Positions 32,492-41,144 of a stretch of 64,000 bases of DNA are shown here, in pieces. The notes below the pieces were generated by a model. The model was given only the letters and a program-made list of their open reading frames with translations, had not been told where the DNA came from and made no database searches. Source of the DNA: Haematococcus lacustris (taxonomy: Eukaryota; Chlorophyta; Chlorophyceae; Chlamydomonadales; Haematococcaceae). The first letter of the stretch is position 1. Every line of letters begins with the position of its first letter. Where the stretch lies: assembly GCA_030144725.1 (NCBI GenBank), contig JASKMD010000017.1:1010228-1074227 (forward strand), in the 5' to 3' direction. Made by a program: the position numbers and the translations under genes.

Positions 32492-33117
32492 CTGGCTGGT
32501 GGTCGTCACAGAGGAGGGCCCGTTGCACGCTAGTGGTGGTAAGTGGCTTCGGCTGGCAATTGAGCGATGTGCGATGTGTCTTGCCGCCTCGTGGCTTGCA
32601 GGTTTGCCGGCTTGCACGCTCGCAGGCTTGCAGGATCCGGGCTGCACTCGTACACTATGCCAGGTGCGATGTTGCAGTGCGGTGCAGCCGCCGTTTTCGT
32701 GGCAGCAATCACGCAGCACCAGTCGCGCTTCATCTATATAGCGTCACGTTCCACCACATCTGTGTTGCCTGCCTGATTGCAGATGAACGTCGTGGGTGCG
32801 TCCTTCATCAGTAAGGTGTGTGCTCTTGTGCACATGTCCCCTTGTGTGCATGTTGTTGTTGTGCAGGGGTGCAGCAGCCTCTTGGCAGTGGTGTGGCGAT
32901 GGAGCAGTGGTGCAAGCCAGGATCAGCAGCCACAAGGCCGTAGCAGCTTGGTGGCAGCCAGCTTACATGCAGGAGCCAGCTGACATGCAGCAGCCAGCCT
33001 CCAGCCTAAATGATCGCAGTAGATGGATGTGATGTATGTAGTTGGATGTAGCAAACATAGAGAAGGTTATTTATGCTCGTGTTAGGCACTGCTGTAAGCA
33101 TCATGCACGTTCCTACA

Positions 33118-33865
33118 ATCCCTGCGTCGGTCCCTGCACTCGACCCTGCACTCGTCCCTGCACTCGTCCCTACACTCGTCCCTGCACTCGACCCTGCACT
33201 CGTCCCTGCGCTCGTCCCTGCGCTCGTCCCTGCACTCGTCCCTGCACTCGTCCCTGCACTCGACCCTGCGCTCGTCCCTGCACTCGTCCCTGCACTCGTC
33301 CCTGCACTCGTCCCTGCACTCGACCCTGCGGTCGACCCTGCGCTCGTCCCTGCGCCCATCATCCCTGCGCTCGTCCCTGCGCTCGTCCCTGCACTCGTCC
33401 CTGCGCCCGAAATCCCTGCACTCGTCCCTGCGTTTATCCCTGCGCTCGTCCCTGCGCTCATCCCTGCGCTCGTCCCTGCGCCCGTAATCCCTGCGCTCGT
33501 CCCTGCGCTCGTCCCTGCACTCGTCCCTGCGCCCGAAATCCCTGCACTCGTCCCTGCGTCTATCCCTGCGCTCGTCCCTGCGCTCATCCCTGCGCTCGTC
33601 CCTGCGCCCATAATCCCTGCGCTCGTCCCTACGTTCATCCCTGCACTCGTCCCTGCGCCCAGAATCCCTGCGTTCGTCCCTGCACACGTCCCTGCGTTTG
33701 TCCCTGCGCCCCCAAGTCATCCCTGCGTTCGTCCCTGCGCCCCCCCCTCCATCCCTGCGTCCATCCCTGCGTCTCCAATCCATCCCTGCGTTCGTCCCTG
33801 CACCCCCCCTTCAATCCCTGCATTCGTCCCTGCGCCCCCCCCTCAATCCCTGCATTCGTCCCTGC
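33118..33865. repeat. Right-arm array of 11-12 bp units (foldback)
   Basis: Inverted counterpart of the array at 24,838-25,727, one 126-bp period shorter and otherwise almost identical, with only scattered substitutions. Confidence 0.92.
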
Positions 33866-34027
33866 GTAAACGCCACGGGCCGCCCAGCCTGAGCCTTTGA
33901 TTTTTTTGACCTGATTCGTTTTGGGATGGATTCCTTACATCATCAGCTACCAACTGGCTGAATTTCAGCCCATTTGGACAAGGTCGGCCAAAGCGCAGGG
34001 AAAAACGCAGGGACTAATTTGTAGGAG

Positions 34028-36463
34028 CGCGCCACAGGCCATGGTCGTCCATGTACATGCCAGACAAGTCAGCTTCAGCAGTAAACGCAGGGTCAAGCCG
34101 GTAACCATGGACCAGGTGATCAGCCAGTTCCAATGGGTGGGCAGGAGCTGCAGGATAGTGCACTGAGGTGTCAGCAGCAGATGGGGCCTCAAGCTCAGGG
34201 AGCCTACTATGGTGAGCAGCAACAGGGTTATCAGACACTGTGGGCCGGGGGGCCAAAGCATCAACGGCAGTGGGGGCATTTGAGGGAGTACCCACATGTG
34301 GAACCTGGGGCAGAGCCTGCGCCACACGCACTTCCCCCCTCTCCAAAGACTGTTTAGCTTGCCGCCGGGTGGTAACAACACACACCATGGCACAGTCCTG
34401 GGGTCCAGCAGGTATCCGGGACAGTGGGTCAGCAGGATTAGCATCACCTGGCAGGTACTGCAGGTCAAATGTAAACCGTGACAGAAACTCCATCCACCTA
34501 GCCTGACGTCTAGACAGCACCTTCTGGGTGGGCAGAGCAGTCAAAGGCTTGTGATCGGTGAAGAGTGTGAATGGTACACCCTCAAGGTAACACCTCCACT
34601 CCTTGCATGCAGTGATGAGGGCAAGAAGCTCTTGCTCACCAGTGGTGTAGTTACGCTCAGCAGAAGACAGCTTCTTGCTGAGGTATGCAAGGGGGTAGCC
34701 ATCTTGCATCAGGACTGCTCCTACTCCTTGGAGTGAGGCATCACAGTAGACCTGGAAGGGCTGGGTGTGATCAGGTAGACGTAGCATGGGGACCTGGGCA
34801 ACAGCAGCTTTGAGGGAAGCAAAGGCTTTCAGCTCATCAGCAGGCCAGTTCTGCCACAGAAATGAGTCACCAGCTTTGCCACACAGATCTGTGAGAGGTG
34901 CAGCTAGGACACTGAAATTATGCACAAATTTGCGCACAAAATTAGCAGCACCTAGGAATGACTGGAGCTGTTGCAGGGATTGAGGCACAGGCCAGGAAGA
35001 AATGCTCTTGATTTTCTCAGGGTCACAGCAATTGCACCAGCAAAGATGACATGGCCAAGGAATTTCAGCGTGGTACGCATGAATTCACATTTGGACTGCT
35101 TGGCATAGAGCTTGTTGAGCCTCAGGAGGTCAAAGACCTTTCTGAGATGCTTCAAATGCTCGTCCACAGATTTGGACATGACCAAGATGTCATCCAGGTA
35201 CACCAGGGCACACTGGTTCAGGACTGGTGCAAAGGCATCATTCATGACACGTTGGAATGTAGCAGGTGCATTGCAGAGCCCAAAAGACAGTACCTTGAAC
35301 TGGTAGTGGCCGTCAGGGGTCCTGAAGGCCGTCTTAGGCACATCTTCAGGGGTGATCCTGATCTGGTTGTAACCTGCTTGAAGGTCTAGGGAAGAGAACA
35401 CAGTGCAACCTGACAGCTTGTCAAACAAGTCATCAATCCTGGGCAGTGGATACTGATCCCTGATGGTGATCTTGTTGAGCTGACGGTAATCAAGGCACAT
35501 GCGTAACTCACCAGACTTCTTCTTGACAAACAGGATAGGAGCAGCAAAAGGACTGGAGCTTGGTTCTATCATGCCCTTGGCAAGTAGGTCCTGCACCTGC
35601 TTCTTCAGCTCAGCATGCTCTTCCTGGCTCATGCGGTATTGAGGTACCACAGAGGGTCGTGCATCAGGCACAAGGGGGATGGCATGGCCCACAGGACGCT
35701 CAGGTGGCAGAGATGTGATGGGTGCAAACACATCAGCATACTCATCCAGCAAAGCATTGAGCGCCTGGGACACACCTGGAGGTAGGTCAGGTTCAGCTGG
35801 AGCTGGATCAGGGGTACTGGAATTGTCCACAGTGATCAGGGCCAGGACACCTGTGCCTCCTTTTCGTAACCACCTGGCAGCAACTTTTGCAGAAGCCAGA
35901 GGGGGTTTTGCACGTAGAGCATTGACCAGGAAACAGGCAGGGTTGCTTACAGCAGACTGCCCTGACTGAGACACACCAGCAGAAGGACATGGCAGCACTA
36001 CTGGCTCACTCTTGTCACAAGCTAGGCTGAGTGTCTTGTCCTGGTATGACATCACGGCCTCATGCTCATTCAACCAGTCATTCCCCAGCAGCACATCAAA
36101 GTCTGGCAAAAGGGAAGGCATGACATTGAGTTGGCAGGGTACTGTAACACCTGGCAATCTCAGCTCAGCCTTGACAAACTGGGAACAGCTCAACACAGTG
36201 TTGTTAGCAGCATGCCACTCTTGCATGTGCTTCAACATGTGGACAGGAACAGCATGTGCAGCAACAAATGATGCACTGACAAAGCTGTGGGTGGCACCAG
36301 TGTCACACAGGACACGTGCAGGGTGCTCATTCAGGTGACCAGCAAAGGCAAAATGCAGGGATTCCCCATCAGCATGTGCAGCAGTAAGCACATGAGCAGG
36401 TTCACACACAAAGCAAGCCTCAGAGTACTCAGCACAATTTTGGTTTACTGGCTGAGCAAACTC
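34028..36463 (-). pseudogene. Gypsy-1 pol: protease, RT, RNase H (one frameshift)
   Basis: Follows gag in the same frame after a single TAG. Protease motif VLCDTGATHSFVS is intact. Reverse transcriptase is intact through the YLDDILVMSK active site (LDYRQLNKITIRDQYPLP, FSSLDLQAGYNQIRI). At about 35,022 one base is missing compared with the Gypsy-2 paralogue (GAIAV then TLRKS instead of a DPDK-like motif), shifting the frame and stopping at 34,952. The correct frame resumes as LQQLQSFLGAANFVRKF and includes RNase H (VYCDASLQGVGAVLMQDG, LFTDHKPL). The segment ends at DDHGLWR where the foldback begins. Confidence 0.9.
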
Positions 36464-38092
36464 CTATTTGCGCTGGAACTTCTGAAAGTGCTTCACCATG
36501 CCATTGGCCTCCATTCTGGCAGTCTGAGGGCGTCTACCCTGGTACTGCCTGGAGGGACCAGCATGGTCACCACCACGGTCAGGGCTGCGGTCACGCTTTG
36601 CAGCCTTGTAGGGGGCAGAGCCACCCTTCTTCAGGTCTTGCATCAGCTCCCAGGTACCAGCATCCTTCATGGCCTCTTCCTTGCTCATGCCAGAGGCCTT
36701 CCTCTTGCAGTGCTTAGTCCAGTGGGATGACAATCCACAGTGGTAGCAGTAGCCACTGGCAGGAGGGGGACCCTCACTGTCAGCTGAGGGAGCAGCAGGA
36801 CGCCCAGGAGGTGGACCAGGGAACCTGGCCAGGTTCTGCAGCCCACGTTGCACTTGGGCCACCTGGTGCACAGCAGCAACCGGGCGCCTTGAGGCAGGAT
36901 GCACACCAGAGCCAGCAGCAGCCACAAGGGCCTTGTGGTTGGTGATGGCAGCCTTAATGGCTTCATCCAAAGTGGGGGCCACAAGGGCACGCAGATCCTT
37001 GGCAACAGGACCACGCAGATCTGCTGACAGGCCACGCTGGAAGACATTCACAAGCATGGAATCTGTCATGCAGTCCTTGCCAGCCAAGGTGAGGGTGTTC
37101 CTGAAGTCAGTAATGTATGCTGACAGGGCAACACCATTAGTCATACGCAGGTGAGTTGAGTCAAGGAGCTTAGCACGTGCTGCATCAGCATCAGTGGTCA
37201 GGTCCTCTCCTACAAACTCAAGGAACTGCTGTGACAGGTAGGGCCATGTGGGGTAGCCAGAGTGGGTCAGGGCATATGAGTCCCTAACAGACTGGAACCA
37301 GACATCCCTGGCCTTGCCTGACAGGAAAGAGGGCAGAGCAAGAGCAGGGTCCAGGCCATGTGCAACACAGTGTGCTTCAAGGTCTTCCAGGAATGACAGA
37401 GCACGGCGACCGGAGGTCGAACTGGCATCAGTCCACCGCTCAGTCACGGGCAACCCGCGACGTGAGTTGGAATCAGGACCAGCAACAGCAGTGGCATTGG
37501 CAGGCAGGGGCGCAGCAGTGGGGCGAACCCCAGCATACTTGTCCCGCACAGCAGCAAGTGTGCGAGGGTTCGAAGTGCCGGGTGAACCCGAGGCAACATC
37601 TTTCTGCGCAACAGGCTGGTGCATTGCAGCAGTCAAGTGTTGGAGTGCGCGCAGAGCAGCAGCCAAAGGCCTGACTAGCTGCGACGCTACTTCGACTGGC
37701 CTCTTAGTTGGACTAGGGCTAGCTGGCAGCAAAGCAGCATCAGCAGCACGCTTAGCAGCAGCAGGAGGACTCACCAGCGAACCAGCTTGCTGGTTGTTGG
37801 CCTGCGCTGCGACCAGTTGCGCCTGGAGGGTGGCAATTTGCGCGTTGAGCTCGTCGACTGGAGTCGAAGTGCTGTCGAATTGGTCCAGGCCAAACTCGTC
37901 CAGGAGCTCCTCTTCTTCACCCAACTGTTGGGCTCCTGCGGGAAGTGAAGCGGGCAACTCGCCCGGCTCCGGTGCTGCACCGAGTGCAGGACCCGTCTCC
38001 GCTGTAGCTGTAACAGCTGAGGCTGGAGGAAGGACGCCAGAGGCGCCATTCGTCTTGTTCGCCGAAGCGACATTTTGGGTAGTTGAAGTCAT
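36464..38092 (-). CDS. Gypsy-1 gag
   Basis: 542 residues starting MTSTTQNVASANK. An acidic N-terminal part is followed by a retrotransposon gag capsid region (FLEDLEAHCVAHGLDPALA, ALSAYITDFRNTLTLAGKD, LADLRGPVAKDLRAL-like segment) and one CCHC zinc knuckle (CYHCGLSSHWTKHC). Ends at a TAG (36,464-36,466). Reading on through that codon gives the protease-RT frame with no further stop, so Gag-Pol could be made by stop readthrough. Confidence 0.9.
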   Translation of the reverse strand: MTSTTQNVASANKTNGASGVLPPASAVTATAETGPALGAAPEPGELPASLPAGAQQLGEEEELLDEFGLDQFDSTSTPVDELNAQIATLQAQLVAAQANNQQAGSLVSPPAAAKRAADAALLPASPSPTKRPVEVASQLVRPLAAALRALQHLTAAMHQPVAQKDVASGSPGTSNPRTLAAVRDKYAGVRPTAAPLPANATAVAGPDSNSRRGLPVTERWTDASSTSGRRALSFLEDLEAHCVAHGLDPALALPSFLSGKARDVWFQSVRDSYALTHSGYPTWPYLSQQFLEFVGEDLTTDADAARAKLLDSTHLRMTNGVALSAYITDFRNTLTLAGKDCMTDSMLVNVFQRGLSADLRGPVAKDLRALVAPTLDEAIKAAITNHKALVAAAGSGVHPASRRPVAAVHQVAQVQRGLQNLARFPGPPPGRPAAPSADSEGPPPASGYCYHCGLSSHWTKHCKRKASGMSKEEAMKDAGTWELMQDLKKGGSAPYKAAKRDRSPDRGGDHAGPSRQYQGRRPQTARMEANGMVKHFQKFQRK

Positions 38093-38122
38093 GTTGACTG
38101 GACCGCGAGCTTAAATGCTCGG

Positions 38123-38134
38123 GGTCGGAAACCA
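38123..38134 (-). promoter_or_regulatory. Gypsy-1 primer-binding site
   Basis: TGGTTTCCGACC in element sense, two bases inside the 5' LTR. The same 12-mer occurs next to the LTRs of Gypsy-2 and the TRIM, so all three families use one tRNA whose 3' end reads GGTCGGAAACCA. Confidence 0.8.
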
Positions 38135-38136
38135 TC

Positions 38137-38436
38137 TGTAACGTGCGGGGACGCAACGTCAGATGACCTTTTGACACAAGCTCGAAGGCCGGTCCAGTCG
38201 AGGCGGTGACTTCCGACTAGGGTGTTGGGTTACAGCGGTGTGTTGCGAGAATGGCTAGAGCTTAGAACGGGGCTCCCTGGGATCGAACCAGTTGTACTCA
38301 CGAACGCAATGTCGCTAGTCTTTAACCTGCCAAATCTCACTCTACACGTGTAACCCGCGTCCCGCGACGGCTCGCATTCACGAGACAGCCCAGACGACGC
38401 GAAGCGGCAATCTCTTCCAGAGGTGCGCACTTTACA
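38137..38436 (-). repeat. Gypsy-1 LTR shared by two tandem units
   Basis: Serves as 5' LTR of the unit at 22,802-38,436 (PBS on its left) and as 3' LTR of a second unit (polypurine tract on its right). Confidence 0.93.
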
Positions 38437-40018
38437 TTCCTCCCCCTCCAAAGGGGCTTCCGTTCCGCCACGGGTGAAACCACGTGACTCGCATTGCCTA
38501 CAGCATGCTGATTTAGCTACTGGGCAACCCAAAGGGCGCACCAGGTCATAGCTTAGGGAGCGGTCAAAGACCATCGTGCCGACTAGACACAGGGAAACCA
38601 TAACCACACAGGTAGCAGCTGACCAGAGGTACAAGCATGCTGAGAATGCCATAGTCCAGCAGCATACCAGCATGCATGGCCTAGGACTTACTTCAGGTTG
38701 TGAGCTGCATTGTACTCAGCCAGGATCTTGTCACAGCCAACCAAGTTGGAACGTGGCTCCCAAGTGTTGTGATGGGCATCATAGCCTTCCCACTGCACCA
38801 GGTACTCCTTGGCCTTTCCTGCATGCACATGTCTGTGGTCCAGCAGACGCTCAACATAGTACACAGGCTCCTCATCAAGCCACTCAACAGGCGGAGGCAT
38901 GAAGCCCACATCAGTGCCAGTGTAGGGTTTGATGAGTGACACATGGAACACAGAGTGAAGACGTGACATGGAGGCAGGCAGCTGCAGGTTCACTGCAACC
39001 TGACCAACCAAACCAAGCACCTTGAAGGGCCCCACAAAACGTGGCAGCAGCTTTCGTGCTTTGCCTGGCTTCAACCTCATGTTCTTAGTGCTGAGCAGGA
39101 CCATTTGACCCACCTTGTAATGCACCTCTCGACGGTCCTGGTTGGCATAGGCAGCTTGACGTTGCTGAGCAGCCTGCATGCATAGCTTGGCCTTAGCCAC
39201 AGCCTCCTGCCACCAAGTAGCATAGGACAGGCCTTCAGGGCACCGCCCCTTGTCAGGTAGAGAGTGGAGCATAGGGGTAATGGGGGACTGTCCGGTATTA
39301 ACCAAGAACGGTGTAGACTTGATGGACTCTTGCCATGAGTTGTTCACAGCAAACTCAGCAAGTGACAGATAGTCAGGCCAATCAGCTTGGGTGGGAGAGA
39401 TGTAATGACGTAGCATCTCTTCCAACACACGGTTGTACCTCTCAGTCTGGCCATCAGACTGAGGGTGATAGGAGGAAGACAGGGAACCCCTCATGCCCAG
39501 CAACTTCTGCACATGGTGCCAGAAAGTGTTGTGGAAATGGGGCCCACGGTCAGAGACCATGTCTTTTGGCAGGCCATGCAGTTTGAAGACATTGTCAACA
39601 AACAGACGGGCAAAGCCCTTGGCATTCATGCTCTCCTTGCAGGGCACAAAGTGCACCATTTTACTGAGCCTGTCAACAAAGACACAGATGGCATCAAACC
39701 CGTGTGAAGCAGATGGCAGCTTGGTGATCAGGTCCATTGACACTGACTCCCAACGGTAATCTGGAATGGACAGTGGGTTGAGTAAGCCACCAGGCTTCAG
39801 TGTGGAGGACTTGTCACGCTGGCAGGCATCACAGGTAGTGACATAGTGCCTGACATCAGCACGCATGGTGTCCCAGTAGAACACACGTGACAGCCTCTCA
39901 AGGGTTTTGGTTATACCCACATGACCAGCATAGGCAGCATCATGCATTTCATGCAGAATGTACTCACGCAGTTCAGGGTCATTGGGAACCATCACTGTGC
40001 CCTTGCCAGTGCGCCGCC
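38437..40018 (-). mobile_element. Gypsy-1, second tandem unit (3' part only)
   Basis: Begins with the same polypurine tract as at 23,102 and repeats 23,102-24,683 almost base for base. It then enters a foldback copy at exactly the same position as in the first unit. The rest of the unit is missing. Confidence 0.92.
38688..39995 (-). CDS. Gypsy-1 unit 2 integrase and chromodomain
   Basis: 435 residues, apparently identical in protein sequence to 24,660-23,353, with only silent differences seen (for example CAAGTGTTG versus CAGGTGTTG). All catalytic residues and the chromodomain are intact, but there is no upstream RT or promoter in this unit. Confidence 0.92.
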   Translation of the reverse strand: MMVPNDPELREYILHEMHDAAYAGHVGITKTLERLSRVFYWDTMRADVRHYVTTCDACQRDKSSTLKPGGLLNPLSIPDYRWESVSMDLITKLPSASHGFDAICVFVDRLSKMVHFVPCKESMNAKGFARLFVDNVFKLHGLPKDMVSDRGPHFHNTFWHHVQKLLGMRGSLSSSYHPQSDGQTERYNRVLEEMLRHYISPTQADWPDYLSLAEFAVNNSWQESIKSTPFLVNTGQSPITPMLHSLPDKGRCPEGLSYATWWQEAVAKAKLCMQAAQQRQAAYANQDRREVHYKVGQMVLLSTKNMRLKPGKARKLLPRFVGPFKVLGLVGQVAVNLQLPASMSRLHSVFHVSLIKPYTGTDVGFMPPPVEWLDEEPVYYVERLLDHRHVHAGKAKEYLVQWEGYDAHHNTWEPRSNLVGCDKILAEYNAAHNLK

Positions 40019-40382
40019 ACTCCTACAAATTAGTCCCTGCGTTTTTCCCTGCGCTTTGGCCGACCTTGTCCAAATGGGCTGAAATTCAGCCAGTTGGTAG
40101 CTGATGATGTAAGGAATCCATCCCAAAAAGAATCAGGTCAAAAAAATTAAAGGCTCAGGCTGGGCGGCCCGTGGCGTTTACGCAGGGACGAATGCAGGGA
40201 TTGAGGGGGGGGCGCAGGGACGAATGCAGGGATTGAAGGGGGGGTGCAGGGACGAACGCAGGGATGGATTGGAGACGCAGGGATGGACGCAGGGATGGAG
40301 GGGGGGGCGCAGGGACGAACGCAGGGATGACTTGGGGGCGCAGGGACAAACGCAGGGACGTGTGCAGGGACGTGTGCAGGGC
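40019..40382. mobile_element. Truncated foldback arm
   Basis: Starts ACTCCTACAAATTAGTCCC inside Gypsy-1 unit 2, follows the arm through the first array units (about 40,183-40,380) and breaks off after CAGGGACGTGTGCAGG, joined directly to a transposase fragment. Confidence 0.85.
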
Positions 40383-40951
40383 CATGTAGTTCAGAGCAAT
40401 GGCCAGCTGCTCATGTTGGGTGAGGAAGTCCTTGCGCAGGCAGTTGCGCCTCAACAGGGGATGGTCACTGACTTCTCTGTAGACAAGGTTGTATACGGCT
40501 CTGCATGCAAGCAGATAAGCACATCCCGTTCAGCATCCAACATCTTAGCACATGCACCCATCCTTAGCACATGCACTTGGTATCACATCCTCTATAGGGA
40601 AGTGCATCATGTGAGAGCCAACACATTGCCCAATCATCACCTGGGGAGGTGGAAGTTCTTCTTGAATGCCTGCTCGCCATCCCAGCCTGCTACGTTGAAA
40701 ATATTGGGGTAGAATGTCTTGTAGTCCCTGGGCACTTTCCAGTAGTCGCTAAGGCGATTATAGCGCCTGCGCACAGCGCCAGGTTCCGACATCAACGCTA
40801 GCCAGGCATCGGACATGTCCCCCAACATCGGCATGTCCGGCCCATGCCCTTGCCTTGTGCCCTCCATTTGCAACCACTCCACAATCAAGACGATGACCCG
40901 GGCTATCTGCTGCCTCCACCGCCGACGTGCAGCCTGGCGCCGTGCGTCCAT
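40383..40951 (-). pseudogene. PIF/Harbinger-like transposase, N-terminal fragment
   Basis: Exon 1 (40,951-40,641) starts MDARRQAARRRWRQQIARV and ends YNRLSDYWKVPRDYK...AFKKNFHLP, followed by a GTGATG donor. An acceptor (TTGCATGCAG) leads into exon 2 (from 40,500): AVYNLVYREVSDHPLLRR, then RKDFLTQHEQLAIALNYMA. The EQLAIALxxMA pattern and the preceding FHLPR segment resemble the region N-terminal to the DDE domain of HARBI1/PIF proteins. The DDE domain itself is missing because the fragment ends at the foldback junction. Confidence 0.6.
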
Positions 40952-41056
40952 TTGTCAAGGCAGGCGTGGGGTGGATAGCGGAGCTGCCCTTAGGTGCGGC
41001 TGCGCGGCTGCGGGATGGGCAGGCTCTGGGCAACCACCTTAACGACTGGGCTCTTT

Positions 41057-41143
41057 CCATTGGAAACGGGGTCGCCAGAGCCCCTAAAAAGTGAGAAATA
41101 GCTCTGGCTCTGGCTCTGGCTCTGGCCCATTGGAAACGGGGTC
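41057..41143. repeat. 17-bp direct repeats around a CTCTGG microsatellite
   Basis: CCATTGGAAACGGGGTC occurs at 41,057-41,073 and 41,127-41,143, with GGCTCT units between. This may be the terminal region of the Harbinger-type element to its left, but no clear TIR pair is visible. Confidence 0.5.
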
Positions 41144-41144
41144 A

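Larger units (their letters stand above)
24684..34027. mobile_element. Foldback element (3.5 kb without its Copia insert)
   Basis: Starts ACTCCTACAAATTAGTCCC and ends with its reverse complement. The inverted homology runs about 1.5 kb inward: left arm 24,684-26,200 continued at 32,067-32,212, right arm 32,492-34,027, around a 279-bp spacer. Each arm contains a long array of GCAGGGACGAGC-type units. The arms differ by one 126-bp repeat period plus one base. It sits in the Gypsy-1 pol frame; flanks suggest an imperfect 5-bp duplication (CCGCC/GCGCC). No transposase is encoded, so it is non-autonomous. The structure resembles the foldback transposons of Drosophila, whose arms are also built of short tandem repeats. 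Confidence 0.88.
22802..38436 (-). mobile_element. Gypsy-1: chromovirus LTR retrotransposon split by a foldback element
   Basis: Identical 300-bp LTRs (22,802-23,101 and 38,137-38,436; TGTAAAG...CGTTACA in element sense) bound a minus-strand element. Element-sense order: 5' LTR, PBS, gag (38,092-36,464), protease-RT-RNase H (36,463-34,028), a 9.3-kb insertion, then integrase-chromodomain (to 23,353), a polypurine tract (GGAGGGGGAGGAA) next to the 3' LTR. Without the insertion it is about 6.3 kb. The RT-before-integrase order and C-terminal chromodomain make it a Ty3/Gypsy chromovirus. It is disabled by the insertion and by one frameshift. Confidence 0.93.

Noticed and set aside
36464..38114. 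Plus-strand open frames opposite Gypsy-1 gag and the Gypsy-2 pol genes
   Set aside because: Antisense shadows of GC-rich coding sequence without family similarity.
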